Assembly (NCBI GenBank): GCA_020064725.1
Contig: JAGTWJ010000008.1
Span: 372,001-436,000, forward strand
Length of the DNA: 64,000 nucleotides
Reading direction: 5' to 3'
Source: Drechslerella dactyloides
Taxonomy: Eukaryota; Ascomycota; Orbiliomycetes; Orbiliales; Orbiliaceae
Below the pieces are notes generated by a model. It saw only the letters and a program-made list of their open reading frames with translations, did not search any database and was not told the origin of the DNA. Positions 1 through 13,107 of the stretch are shown in pieces (positions within the stretch are counted from its first letter, which is position 1; every line of letters starts with the position of its first letter). Both the position numbers and the translations under genes were made by a program.

Positions 1-1
1 G

Positions 2-409
2 GCTCTAGAGATGAGACAGGCTATCTTCGGAAACGGCTTGAAGACTTGTGACTCCCTCTACCAGGTTGCCTGCCTGCTACATATCCGCAAAGACTTCCAT
101 CTTTCAGGGTACGTCATACAGTTTTTCAATATGACACTAGAAATCCGCCAACCAATATCAATTGGTGCATCTAGGGCGTCTTTACTAGATGAGTCGATAA
201 ATATCGCAGACAATATACCATACGGAATGGGCTATTCCGCCCGATCAAGGTACAAGCTGTCACAGATATATCGTGAAAAGAAACTGTTAGAATTCGCGAA
301 TGAGGCGCTCATGTCCGCTGAGGTACTGCGGGCGCAGCTTGCGCCTCAACCGCTAGCGCCACCGTCGCAGGAGGAGTATGATAAACTTGTTCTTTTTATG
401 CTCTGGTAG
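2..409 (+). CDS. C-terminal fragment of a TPR-like fungal protein (5' end outside the window)
   Basis: The frame is open from the window edge to a stop at 409. The protein has alpha-helical repeat character: a SLYQVACLLH helix, then SARSRYKLSQIYRE and ALMSAEVLRAQL helices, and a short tail ending in FMLW. I associate this helix pattern with the C-terminal tetratricopeptide region of large fungal TPR or NB-ARC/TPR proteins, which is family knowledge and not a search result. The ATG at 11 is only the first in-frame Met and is unlikely to be the true start, because the first visible helix is already mid-repeat. An intron between about 100 and 125 cannot be excluded. Specific function is unknown. 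Confidence 0.5.
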   Translation, partial: ALEMRQAIFGNGLKTCDSLYQVACLLHIRKDFHLSGYVIQFFNMTLEIRQPISIGASRASLLDESINIADNIPYGMGYSARSRYKLSQIYREKKLLEFANEALMSAEVLRAQLAPQPLAPPSQEEYDKLVLFMLW

Positions 410-1735
410 CTGGGGAGGTCAGGCGCCAGGCGTGAGGATTGGATCCAATTGGCTTGATTATTCTAGTTTCTTTCTGGTTGTCGGTGCTATTCAAATATGG
501 GATATTTCTTTTAGTATACGCTATGCCTTTCCAATACCATCTTCAATTTGTATGATTACTCCGATTAATTGACATCGTGACGTTTGGGCGAGAAAACGTA
601 ACGGCAACGTTCATTGCCTTGCTGTCGACAGGCGTGGCCGTTGGAAAAGTGCGCGCTGAATTTGCGCAAGTCGCCGCGTTGCAAATCTCGCGTGGCTTGC
701 TTTTTTCTTGGCACGCGCGCCCATAAAAATCCTTCTGACCGCAAAAAATTTCCACCTCTTCTCTTCTCTTACACAAACACCAAGTCCCCAATCAAAGACG
801 CCTACAGTCCCATCTCGGTCGACAGTAGTCCCGCTCTTTTTCGACATCACCTCACGAGGTCGGATCCACCCACGCGCCGCCGAATGGTCCGATATTTATC
901 ACAAATCATTACACAAGTATAGCTCTGTCGGTTGGGCGACGAGATTGACGGCCGTTGTCCTCTTACTTTGATGTAGCGCTGGGTTTTTTCTCCGTGGGCT
1001 GCCCTCGGGTGGTCACCGTTGATGGAATTATCCGGTGAGGATGGCGGCTGCGAGTCATATTCCAGAATCGTCGCAGAGGACTATGTCTGATGAGTGCGGG
1101 GAATAACCATGACACGAACATATTTTCGGTGGGAGTTGCAGATGGGTATTTAAAGATACAGGATGGAGTTGAGGCGCTGGCGACGCACTATGCTGGTATT
1201 TCACGCTGGAGAGAATGGCTGCAGGACCCATCTCCATGTTGCGAAGCCAGCCCGCCGCCCCATAGCTCTCGCGTGCGTAGGATGCGACAAGGTTGGATGA
1301 TATATATACCAATGGCATCATACAACGTAGGCCGTATAGAAAGAATCATTGTCGTCAGCTATGCGATGCGACGAAATGGGGATCCACCAAGCCAGACAGA
1401 CGTACGCGTACATGCATGCACACGCGTGGTCTGGATAAACGGTGTTAAAAGCTTCATTACGACGTGATAGTATATACAGGATGGAAAGGTATGACTGCGA
1501 CGCGGTATGTGTGAAATGTGGTCCAGCAGAAGAACCGGGTATCTATGTCCTTTAGGGCCCTGTGTATGAATGAGATTCTGAATCGAAGAGAAGATATTCT
1601 CGAAACGCGATTAAGAGGGATTTATATGCCGGAAATGCCAGGCTAGACAGGGAAAAAAAGAGATTGCGTCCACGAAACTGGGAAGGAGAGCGGGAAACAG
1701 CAGTCAGAGGAAATCCAAATCAAAGAAGGCTCGGC
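410..1735. other. Intergenic, one promoter-like island
   Basis: This lies between the TPR fragment and the 3' end of the MFS gene, which converge. No reading frame here looks coding. The only structured part is the promoter-like stretch at 715-905, listed separately. Confidence 0.5.
715..905 (+). promoter_or_regulatory. Promoter and leader-like island without a recognisable gene
   Basis: A TATA-like CATAAAAAT (722-730) is followed by a CT-rich start region and a leader without ATG. The first ATG is at 884, and eleven codons later the sequence reads GTATAG, a possible splice donor at 917. No downstream exon could be joined with confidence. It could be the front end of a lost or very short gene. 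Confidence 0.25.
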
Positions 1736-3879
1736 CTAAGCACCACCGCCCATTGCTAGTTTTTTGCCCTTCACGGACTTCATTTCCATCTATCACGGTC
1801 GCATAACATATTAGCATTTATGTCGCGGGTCGAGAATAGAGTTGATAAAGACTTACTCCTAGTGAACAGATGAATGCGAAGCCGCCAACAGCAACGGCCA
1901 GGATGAAGGCCGTCACGATGGCTTCATTGTAAGCGAAAATAACACCCGCGAGGTCCGCAGCCTGGACAAAGGAGCGGACAGCAGTGGCGCCAATGTCGAC
2001 GATGGACTGAGCGTTGACGTTTGGCGCATACTTAGGCAGTTCTTTGAGTAGAGTGTTTGTGAAGATATTCTGAGTGATAGAGATTGAGAGTGCACCTCCA
2101 AGCGAGTTGAAGAAGATCGCGAGGGCATCTACATTACATTTTGTTAGCACGACCTCGAAATCCGAAACGAGTAGATTGATATGATATTGCGTTCGCGTTA
2201 ACTTACTTCCAACGGGCATATCCCGAGAGTTCAAGACGACTTGCACAGCGACGAACGGTATCTGTATACCCATTCCCGCACCGAAACCTGCCAAAACTTG
2301 GTACCCAATCCACTTGCCAGAGCCCGAATCGACCTGTAGGGTATGCAGCAGACCAGCACCAACGGTGAACACCGCCGCGCTTACCCACATGAAGGGAGTA
2401 TAGTATCCGAGTACAGTGACAGAAGCTCCAACGATGATCGAGGCCACCGTAACGGAGATAAGGTAAGGGATACACCGGATGCCTGACTGGACAGCAGAGG
2501 TTCCCCTCACAGCCTGGAAGTAGAATGGCAGATAGAAGATGTGCGAGTAAATGCCCATAGACAGAAAGCTGTTGAACGTGCAGGCTGCGAGGACCGTCCT
2601 ATTGCGAAGGAAAATTCTGGGAGGGATTGTTGCATTGTCCCCTTCTCGAAACTGGATGTAGATAAATATCAAAATGAGGAGTCCGAATCCTAGGATGCAT
2701 CCCCAGACTCTGGAATCACTCCATTCATAGGTGAATCCACCCCATTGCAGCGCGAGAAGGAGACAGATGATCGCGGAGATGAGAAAGAAAGCGCCGAGGA
2801 TATCGATTTTAGCGATTCTCTCTCTGACTGTGAGTCCGGTAGCTTGCTTTCGTTCCGGATTCTTGAAGAAGATCAAGACGACAGCAAAGGCGATGCCTCC
2901 GATTGGTAGATTGATCCAGAAGCACCATCTCCATGTGAGAGCTTTAGCATCTGTGAAGGCACCACCTGTTCACATACATCATGTCAGCAGTTGGTACTAG
3001 TCTCAGAGTCACAGAGAATGAACATACCCAGTAATGGACCGACAACGCTGGAGATTCCAAACATAGAACTCAGAGCAGCAATATATATAGGCCGTTTACG
3101 AAGTGGAACTGTGTATCCAATAATCGTCATGCCACCAGAAAATAGCGCCGCAGCCCCTACACCAGCGATGGCACGACCAACGATGAAAGCCGTCGAGCTG
3201 GGAGCAGCTGCACAGACGACAGAGCCGACTTCGAAGATGAACAGAGAGAGCAGGAAAGTCCATTTGACGCTAAAGTATGTGTAGATCTTGCCGAAACTTG
3301 GTTGAAGGGATGTCTGGGTCAAAAGGTACGAAGAGCCGTACCAGCCCACGTCGCCGATCGAGTTGAATTGTGTCGTGATACGCGGGATAGCAGTAGCAAT
3401 GATGGAGTTGTCTGTGAGTAAAGTAGCATACGGTCAGCTTCCAAAATTCATGTCGGCAGCGCCCGATTACTGCTACAACAAAATTAACAAGATAGGACCG
3501 TACCTAGCGCGATAACAAATGTGGCCAGACATAGACCTGTCGTGAGAATGGCCAAAGTAACTCCACCCGGGTACTGCGATTCGTCGTCCTCTTCGACCTG
3601 GCCAGATCCGTCTCCAGACGACGGCGGCTCATCTTCCTGGCCGTTTTTCTCGCCGCCCTTCTCGCTACTGACAATCACTGCCCTCTCTTCAGAATCCGAA
3701 CTGCTGCCAGGGACAGCTTTCTCGGCAAGAACGTCTAATCGGTCGTCATCCTTGCTGCTGCTTGCTTGAGGCTCAGGATTTTCCGGCTTGGGATTGGTCG
3801 CTGTGGCATTGGCGGGAGGTTGAGGATCCGCAGTTTCCGGCGCGGAACTTGCCGGTTTCTCGCTATTTTCGACCCCCAT
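1736..3879 (-). CDS. MFS drug/toxin exporter, DHA2-type (14-TMS)
   Basis: Five exons: 3879-3504, 3411-3028, 2965-2207, 2128-1857 and 1789-1736, giving 614 residues. The N-terminal ~105 residues are a Pro/Ser/Glu-rich cytosolic tail. The membrane part begins at GVTLAILTTGLCLATF. LDNSIIATAIPRI (spanning intron 1) is the typical first-helix motif D1, and GPLLGG (residues 250-255) matches motif C of drug:H+ antiporters. The last exon is easy to miss: splicing GTAAGT (1856) to TAG (1790) replaces a short read-through end with a KSVKGKK tail of the kind usual in this family. The plasma membrane is the likely site. The substrate is unknown, and no biosynthetic genes adjoin it, so a role in a toxin cluster is not supported. 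The start is the first in-frame ATG. Confidence 0.9.
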
Positions 3880-6800
3880 TCTGCGGGAAGGATGTAATGC
3901 ATGTCAACGGCCGGCCTGACAAACGAGGCGCGGAAAAAGGCTTACCTGGTAAACGGCTGCGATCTGGGTTTTATATCGGATCTCGGTCGCCGATGAAGGT
4001 CCTGGATGAATTCGAAGCTGGAAAGAACTGTGAACTACGTCCTGCGACGGGCAGAAAAATGGGTTTTCTGTCTGCTGCTGACAGTCGCACTTGACGACCT
4101 TGTACTTCTTTAAAGAGGCGACAGGCCATCGTCACTTTGCTTTTTATCTGCCCGGAACGCTGCTTCTCCGAGCACCCTGCACCAGCACTCGAGAGCCAAA
4201 GGCAGAGGTGGGTCCCAACTGGCCTCCCCACTCAGCCGCTAGCTCCTTTGGTTGGCCAGGCCGGCAAAACTGATGGTCCATCTGTGGTCTCGCGATTCTA
4301 GCGTTACTCGGCGTTCGCATAACAATGCACCCTGGTCGAGCATTCGGTGATAGCGAAACATTAAACTCGAATTGGGGCCCAGCATACGACGTACGCCGTT
4401 AGCGACCCGAGTGAGTGTTCCTGAGTAATCTCTCCGTGACCGCCTCCAACTTCTACGCCGTAGACTTAGGAGACCGGGAACAATACCGTGAGGAAACAAG
4501 AGACTTCGTACAGCATGTCAAATACTTTCCTGGCCCGGTGCCATGCACTTGGGGGGCAATTTGACTTTCGGTTCGCGTTCAGCTATAGTCTAGGGTAGTC
4601 CCTCTCGCCATGCAGGCGGCTGACGTCCCCCTCGCCATCCTTCCCGATTCAGACCGTCGTTTACGAGGGTCGTTGACATCGGGGCTAGAGCCCGGCCAAT
4701 CCCCAGATGTAACTCTGGGAATATTGGAAATGTGTGGAGACATCGAATAAAATGAAGCTTGGTATACCGGTAGCTACAGTCGACAGTCTCTTGTGGTCAT
4801 CTTTCGAAATCGATCTAAATCTCGTATCACCAACATTATGTCACTGGTCCGAAACCTTGATAACTTGGGGTAACACTGCATTACTAGATGACAGGAGGCC
4901 TAGGCCAGCCCTGCAGATTGTACAACAGCGGGACAGCCGATACGGCAGAATGCTAAAGATGATTTACACTGCCGCAGCTTATATTTTGTGACCTTCGCAG
5001 CACCATAGAAAAGTCTCAGTAGCGATTCGCGAATGCAACCCATGCAATCAATGTGTGGCTAGCTACCGGCTACCAATGATATGATATAATGCTTTGTGTG
5101 AACTTTGATCCGGTTTCGTCTATCACCGGCAGTTGGGGCTCATGAAAGAGGATGGTATTACACACTTTCATCCCGGAGCTTTCAGTATCCGCGGATGTCC
5201 AGCTCCACAATGGGCCTATCCGCTGCGCCGGAAACCGCCACTATATAGGTCGCACTGAAACAAGTATACATTCACCAGTTCCTCGAGGACCATTCATTAT
5301 TCATAAGCCATGCAGCTCGAGAGCTGCCTTGTCTTGTTCATCTATTCAAAGACTCGGAAACAAGTGCACCCGAAGACCGGCCCAGTGGACAGGGGTAACC
5401 TTCCGTCAAGGACTGAGCTCGAGACCCCCGAATCTAAAATTTAAAGTTAACTCGCTCGGGCTACGAAAGATTCAAACAAGCCAGGTGCACCGGCTTAATC
5501 CGTATCACTGGAAGCAATACTTCCCTTTCCACCCTCGTCAATCAACCGCCTGGACCTTGGATCTCAAGATGTATGGGTGATGCTGATCAAATAAGGATTC
5601 AAACTACAATGTCAGAAAGAGAGCCCTCTCTTCATGCAATTGCTCATACAGATGCATAAGGCATTGACTTACTATTACTTACAAACATTTACTCCCTTCA
5701 CCTAACCACCACTTCCCAAGCCCCTGGTTTCATTCTCGGTCCCGTATTAACTGACCCTGCTATATCTAAAATCAGCTGGTGTATGTCGTGATGAGTAGAA
5801 AGACGATTATTAAGCTTTCGTCAATCAACCGAACCTGGGATAAGTCAGCTCGTCGTCGCCAAGCGTCCGCAAGCACAGGCACCAGGAAGTGAATTATTGC
5901 GACTTATATAAACTAAGCCTATAGAGACACGGACAGGAATAAACGAATTTGAAACTGGATAGCTACAGGATCTGGCGCAATATCCCGCGGCAGGAACCGC
6001 CAACGTTAACATTGCTATTCTCATTGACATTCGCCAACGCTTCTGCAGACTGACAAATCTGAACAATGTTGGTACCAGCATCAGGCAGGCGAGATTGATC
6101 GATTGAATGTTTCGAAATATATCCAACCTACAGGCCGTCTCCGAAAGGAAAAGTATATAGTTAGTAATAATCACATGCAGGTACCCACCAACGTAGCTGA
6201 CTATGTCACTCAGATTAGACGATACACCTCAGCCCAAACTTTATCGCGGCAAAACCCAAATGTTTAGGCTTCACTCGCCGTTGCAATTTGGTTCACGAGA
6301 CAAAGATCCTTCCGTGATAGAGGAGCCAGCCTGTACACTCGCAACGTCCATTCAGAAACCGTTCCACTTGATTCACTCCGAACCTTATACCAGAATTTGT
6401 CAGCGGTAGATTTGAAGATTCGACGAGTCACTCACAAGATATTATGGCCAGAATCTATACATTCCATCAACCGAGTCCCGAATTTTCTTGAATAAAATTC
6501 CCGAACTAGGCCCCAACGTCTCTTCGCCGCCACTCTACATGACTCATAAACTTCATGTATACCACAGCCTGATCCACGTGCTAAGCTGATTATTCCTTTT
6601 TGCATATCCATCCATTGGCATGCCAATTCATAGGAAGTTTCCCAACAGAGACAGGAGAAAGGATGTCATGGCCCTTCTCGGTATCAGTGGAGTCAACAGC
6701 GAGAATCAGGCTGTAGTCATGTTGGATATGCGGAAACTTTGTTGCATGATTAAACCAAGGATTAATATTCAACTAATTCTATTCTACGATAACTAGGAAC

Positions 6801-7190
6801 AGAGTGCCTTTGGGGTTTAGTTACCAGGCGATATTGCGATATCCCCGGATCCGTTGAAATGGTGAAGAACTATTGTTAGTGATATGCACGCAAAGGTGCA
6901 CACCTCTCGGAGATAGCTATATTGCTTCACAAACCGACCGTTGATAACTCAAATGCATAATAAGCCGCATGTTACATGGAAGCCCGAGATTAATTTACGG
7001 ACGAAAATTTTGAACTGACACTTTTTTGTAGTAATTCATATATGGATGCAGCACGTAGATCTAGACCCCCTAGACATTCTTTGTCAAGTTGAAATACAGA
7101 TACAGACGCTTGGATTTAACAACCATCACCGCCAGCTAATAAACGCTGTCTCCTTCACAAAACTCCAAGAAGCAAAACAAGCCTAATATC
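3880..7190. other. Gene-poor intergenic region
   Basis: It contains the MFS promoter at its left end (divergent from nothing recognisable) and the CorA 3' flank at its right end. The scattered ORFs of 60-140 codons have no recognisable motif, no consistent GC-rich third positions and no matching splice sites. No transposon remains were seen. Confidence 0.5.
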
Positions 7191-8573
7191 CTAAATCAAC
7201 TTCTTACGTCTGGCCAGAATTGCGCTCACCAACGAGCCGATCACAACCACAGCTGATATGCCAAACCACCACCCCAGCCCTTCAGAGTCCTGTCCGGGTA
7301 CCGGGACATTCATCCCCCAGAAACTGCAAATGACATATAAAGAGACAAAAATCACTGCGACGGTCGAGCACTTGCTGATGGTCTGAAATATCTGAGACTT
7401 GGCACGGAACATCTCAGCGGAGACTTGAGCGAGGTGGCAAGAGCGAGACCGCAGCAATATCTCATCGAAATGGTGCAAGTTTGATATCATCGTCACGATG
7501 TGGTCTTGAATATCGCCGAGATAAGGCTTGATATCACCTCTGGGAGCAGCGGGCCCATCTCGGCCGCAAAAGTTGGTAAGGCTCTTAACGATACTCGCCT
7601 TGCCGCTTAAGAGACGCGTGATGCTCATGACCTTTTGGCGGCATACGTGAATTTGCATCAGCAGTGAGTCGGAATCACATGCCCCACGGACTGACACATC
7701 ATCCTCGATTGTATTCGTCTCCTTATCGATCTCGTTCATGAGGAGGGCGAAACTGTCGATGATATCGTCACTATAACGAGTTAGCCATCCACATATCTGC
7801 TTCATGGTTGAGACAATGACTTACATAATTGCATAGGAGATCCAATCGCTGGTGAAAGTCACAAAATTTTTCAGTCTCGTCATTCGCGTGCGGACGTTAG
7901 CCGCATGTCGACTCCTCTTGCAAAATGTAAGACTGAGAGTCCCCTCTCGAAATACAATAACATGGACGTTAAACGATTTCAAATCCCCAGCCTTGCCGTT
8001 CCGATAGAATGAGTGATAGCAAGCATAATAGTAGTGCTTGAAGAGTTCAATTCTCTCGCGAGCTACCGGCATCTTGATATCCTGTTGCGTCAAGGGATGA
8101 ATGAAAAAGGCATTCACCAGGGCGTCGACTTCTGCCTCGTTGGGATTCAAGACATCCAGCCACCAGGCACCTCCCGTGGGACTTGCATTGAAAAGGCCGC
8201 TGAGAGACCCATCTGGGAGTATCAGATCTCCAATGTTGGCGATGGGGACAAGCTCGCCCGACTTTGCGGAAAAGAAGCTGAATAGCCCAGGCTCGATCTT
8301 GCTCTTCCCGAATACGGGCTCCGACACAAGGCTGTTACTCCTCGTGTACGCTTCGAATTTGAGCGACCGTGGCGTCCTCTTGCCGGCAGTGCACTCCAGA
8401 AGTGCGAAATCAATATGATTATCCGGCGCTAGACGCGGTTCTTCTTCCCTAAGCCTTATGGGCTAGACAGCTATTCTATCAGCGTAATGTATCGAATACA
8501 TCATTATATGGATTTGGACACCCACGGGTTGGCTGAATTGCACCCTGAGATCTTCGGTGCCGGTAGTGCCCAT
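7191..8573 (-). CDS. CorA-like Mg2+/cation channel
   Basis: Three exons: 8573-8526, 8462-7825 and 7770-7191, giving 421 residues. The 54-bp second intron (GTAAGT...GCTAAC...ATAG) restores YAIIDDIIDSFALL, the conserved helix before the CorA stalk; the unspliced frame stops. Family marks are HPLTQQDI with a following ELFKHYYY, a long helical stalk, and two C-terminal membrane helices (about 366-380 and 398-417). The pore signature GMN is at 381-383, followed by VPVPG. CorA channels form pentamers passing Mg2+ or related divalent ions; here the plasma membrane is the most likely site. The first 16-residue exon is supported by an in-frame ATG and a GTGGGT donor but is the weakest part; a longer N terminus is possible. 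Confidence 0.88.
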
Positions 8574-10363
8574 CTCGAATATTTCAAATTTCCGGGGTAA
8601 AACTGCAATCCCGTTTCAAAGTATATAGATTCTATTGCGAGCATTAGCTAGAGCGCCCAAGCATTAGCCTATAGACGCTTGGTCGTACTAACCTATAGAG
8701 GACGTTAGGGCTCTGGCCTCTCCGAAAGCAAATACACCGTAATATCCAATATAGCGACCATTCGGCTTGACTGTTCGTGTAATCCTCCGAGATTGTGTAT
8801 AACCCAACTACCGTGATCGAAAATTTCTCATGCGAAAAAAAAAAAAAATCTCAGTCGGTGCGATGAACCAAAGGTGATATGTTTCTTGAAAAAAGGTTTA
8901 TGTAATTTAAAGGAGACGTCTGGCTGAAGATAAGCATTTCCCAGAGATTAGTCCCGTCTTGACGAGCAAGCGCCATGTACCGTGGCGGAGCACTCGCACA
9001 AAACTGCATCTTGCATGGCTCCATTCTTTCTCGCTAACTTCAGCTGCACCCTGTCAGCAGGAAACCCGTAACCGGCAACAACAAGAGACGACAAACAAAC
9101 GAACCATCTTCGAGAAATGCATGTCTCTGAATCCTAGAATGTGCGATATTGACCAGCGAAGGGGTATATTAAATTTTTGAATAAATTCCTGGACATTTGT
9201 TTGGAGAACCGTTGGGACCAGATGCGCTGGAAGCAAGGAAAACTGGTCTCGCAGCGAGGAAAACCGTTTGCGCGTGAATTTTCACGATATCCCAGAAGTC
9301 AAACTGGCCGATGTGATGGAGTTCATGTGGCCCGCACAACCTTGGAAGGTAGAACTGCATACTCGCTAAAAAGTTTCCGCTCGATATAATAAATACAGCT
9401 CTTTATTGTCAGCGTGTATATCGATGTTCTGTTCAACATGCGTGTTGAAATCTATGGATCTATCTTGTATAATTGCGTCGGACGAGGCGCAGCGCAGCAG
9501 AAATCCCTCGCTGAAAGCGGAAAGGTCATAGTTTGTGATACCTACAAAATCTTAGCTTCAGAGTGACACTGAAACTACGGGATACCTTTGTCACTGGTCG
9601 AATATCAGTACATACACACAGCTAGATTAGGCTGTGAGTACTCAGACTATCCCATCACCGGATACGTATACCAATCAAGGTATAGTCTCTACGAAGGGCA
9701 ACAAGCAACGCGTTTAACTTTACCTTGCAATTGAAATAAAAATCAATCACCGATGTGCACTCCAGGGAGTTTTTCGAAATCGAGGAATCGGAAAATAGTA
9801 CTTTGACTGATAGGTGCAAATGCTCTAAGAACATCGTGATTCTCGAAGTCAAAATCGTTACATACTTCTTGAATTAATTTCGTAGTGACCTTGCTAGCGA
9901 TAGGATGCTACTAGTCTTGGGTCTTTGCAAGAAAAAGTGATTATAGAAAAGAGTTTATCAGACAAGCATCGCTATAATCTGTCATTTTAAACATGCGTAA
10001 TAGTAGTGATAGAGGTCTAATAAGAAGATGTTGAGAGGAGGATCGCGCTGATAAACAAAAGTCCAGTCTGAGTCCGTACAAACATGGATCTGGTGATAAC
10101 AAAGTGTTATGGATTGGCCAGTCAGTCTCAACGATAAGAAAAATTTCCATCTTCTCTCAGATTTCAATATGATTGCAGTTGGATACCAATGGTATAGTCT
10201 CGGGGTCAGACTTGCCTGCCAACAGTAAGCTTCGATATCAGCGACTCGAATATCGAATTCGGAAAAGCACCGCGGCACCGGCATCAACCAAGTTTAGGGA
10301 AATCTACCATACTTTGTATATACCACAGGCATTGTAAATCTGTGTATTAGTCTTCTCAATCTC
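8574..10363. other. Intergenic region
   Basis: AT-rich sequence between the CorA start and the Clr5-protein stop (both on the minus strand). It presumably includes the CorA promoter. A run of 13 A lies near 8836. No coding or RNA gene was recognised. Confidence 0.5.
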
Positions 10364-11894
10364 TTATGCACTTAGGGGTTGATCCCTAGTCCCGACAGTC
10401 TCGTCTACAAGACAAGGTTGGTCTGCCACGAGTCCTGCTCCCCAGATTCCCCACATAGCAGCGTCGTCATGGTCGCCCCATTCATTGAGAAGCCCATATA
10501 ATCGATCAGCCAACATCATTGCTCTCGTCCGGCATTCCTTATCACCGGTCCCTAGTCTGATGATAGCATCTTCTAGGTACATCCGACAGTCCTCCCGTTT
10601 GTTCGCCTCTAAGCTATTGAAAGCAAGAATCTTAGCTGCCAGAGAGAACCCCTGTGTCGGCAAACACCACCATGGCTTCGCCTGTAAGCATGGCATGGTT
10701 TTGACTCTCCGACATAGTTCGAGGGCCAGCTCCGTGGTCAGATTTTTGTCCTTCAGGTTATAGTACGCCATGTAAAGGAACTCATGGAGTACAACGATCG
10801 TGGTATCTCCGGTCGGCCCGAACTCTTGTTCTGCGGCACCAAGAAGGCCTCGGAAGTCCTGTGCAAATAGCGAACGGGGTGGTGCTTCTTTCGCCCAATA
10901 CTTGAGGTAATTGGACTCCATGTGCAATACAATGGCGTGATCCTGTCCTACGCGGGAGCCCATAGCCTTAATCGTTCGACGATATAACACTTTCAAAGTA
11001 TCTATGACTTGATCCTGGGGAGCCCGAACGATGGCGTCTAGAAGTTTGAAAAGAGGATGGTCTTTGCCATGGTAAATTTCGACGAGGCTACTCACGTATC
11101 TTAGAAAGCTGCTGAGGACGTCGACTCCCCCAGGTGACTGAGGCCAAGGGCCTTCGTGAAGTCGATGGCAAATTCTCCAGAATTTGACCATCATGGCTGG
11201 ATCGCAAAATTTCAGGATTTCTTGAAGCTCCTTGAAGATTTTCCCCAGTTCTTTCCATCCTTCGTCCGGGAACCCGCTTTTGATAAGCTCTGTGGCACCA
11301 AAGCATTGATCCGAGAGGTGTTGCCACTTCAATGTGATGTCAGGAGCGTTGACACCTGACGGAGTGATGATTTTGAATCTGTCCCATCTGAAAGTGTTCA
11401 ATAACGCGTATATATGGCTATCGGTGTAATACATTGCGCCCTCGACGTTTCGATACTTGTCAGGTAGTCGAGGGACGATGGCAGACAGTGTAGGTACTAG
11501 ACATGCTACAGGTACCATCCGAGTATTAGGTTTCTGGCTGATCAGTCGCTTGGGCCTGGTTCTCCGCCCTACGGTCGGAGCTGTTGGCGTCTGGCCTGAG
11601 GGTCTCCCCTTCTTCCTATTTTTATCGAAGCGTTGGCCCCATTTTGTAAAACGAGAATTATACATTTTTGGTCTAAGGATGCCTAGGTTAATCTAGGTTA
11701 CTAATGGGCCGCTAACGAGTTATATTTACTCACGATGCTTTAAAATTGTGTTCAGCACTCATGATTTGCACCAAACTCTTCAAAGTCCGGGCCTCCTCGA
11801 TGTAGATACGATAGATGTGCCTTTTCGCGGCTTCCCACGCCGCTTCAGAAGGGCCTGAAGTGACATCTTCTTGGGCTCGAAGAATAGCAGACAT
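10364..11894 (-). CDS. Clr5-domain protein with helical C-terminal region
   Basis: Two exons: 11894-11734 and 11672-10364, giving 489 residues. Joining GCATC to ACCAAAAATG across a 61-bp intron completes the Clr5 domain (about residues 15-70): AAWEAAKRHIYRIYIEE, then LVQIMSAEHNFKAS and the exon 2 part YNSRFTKWGQRF. Clr5 is a short fungal domain named after a fission yeast silencing factor. In filamentous fungi it occurs in many lineage-specific proteins of mostly unknown role, often with DNA-associated or TPR-like parts. After a basic KNRKKGRPSG linker the remaining ~380 residues look all-helical. It is probably nuclear, but no function can be assigned. Confidence 0.85.
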
Positions 11895-13107
11895 ATTGAG
11901 ATTTCAATGGAGTAAAGTATGATGGTTTGATTTACGCAATTGATTCGAATAGGTCTCAAGGTGAAACCAGATGGCTTTTAAGTTTTACAACAAGCCATAG
12001 CGTTAGCCAACGTTGTCGGGGTCCGGAGCGGCTGCTAGGTGAATTTCAGAGCCAAGGAGGAATCGCTTACTATACGTCTAAACGCTCGTGTACGAGGCTG
12101 ACGGCCCTTGGGAATCCCGGGAAGAGTCTAGCTCTAGGTGATGTCACGAGGCCGCGAGTGGTCCGACGTTCAAGTCCGATATTCGAGCCTTGCAGATGCA
12201 CAGTACAGCGCGCCATGCATATTCGGAGGTCCCAAGACGCAAAATTGCAAAAAAATCTAATAGTGATACGTCGATGCTTTGATCAGAAAGTACATGTACT
12301 TTATATTGCATTGAGTAGTCATCGTTCTGTTGTTAATGTTACGTTACCTGAAGCTTCTGTGCAGCTGTACAGCTGTGGGGTACGCCGATATCGTGATATG
12401 CGAAAGGAATGCTGCGTGCTAATGCAGGAAAGCCGTGGTGAAGTCGACCGAGATTCAAGGCGAAGATCACAAAGGCCCGATTAGCCTAAGAGGAATAATT
12501 GGATGCCAAAGTTTAGCGTTCGCATGCCGATTGGACAGCCAGCCATGCACGACTAAAATTCCCTGCAGAATGGTGTGGCCCAAGTTGCAACACCAAACGC
12601 AAGAACCTGCAGGTGTATCACTTCCTACAATATTCACATGCATCTGCGACAGCGATTGGGTCGAAATCGACAAAGCAGGCAAATATTTATCCTAACAATG
12701 GACGTCACAGGATATCGAAATAGATGATCACCTACGCAGCCTTTGACACGGTTAGTTTTTCGCAGCATCACTACGTATTATATTAAGGCGCCTAGGCAGA
12801 ATCCACAGGATCCAGCGTAGCTACGAGGCACGAGACCAAGAGGTTCGGACCAGCCGATCAAATGCTATTCAGATCGATATTTAGGGATTCCCTAAGGGAG
12901 TTTATTCATTATAAAAAGATTACTCCGAAGCCTTCTGTCCTGATTCAAACACTCAAAGAAGCCTCCCCAGCAGTGCATTGTCGACCCGATTCAAAGCTTG
13001 CATAGCCTGTTGCTCAAACTTCATACTATACAATCTCGATAAATCTTCTACTAGTACTTCCGCGCCGCCTAATCTAAACTCGCCCCGGAGATATAGGGTT
13101 TCTTAAG
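11895..13107. other. Intergenic region
   Basis: This contains the upstream region of the Clr5-protein gene at its left end. A B-box-like GTTCAAGTCC lies near 12170, but no tRNA cloverleaf can be drawn around it. No coding signal was seen. Confidence 0.45.

Noticed and set aside
12120..12190. A-box and B-box-like words (TAGCTCTAGG, GTTCAAGTCC)
   Set aside because: Spacing and lack of pairing stems exclude a tRNA; at best a decayed tRNA-derived relic.
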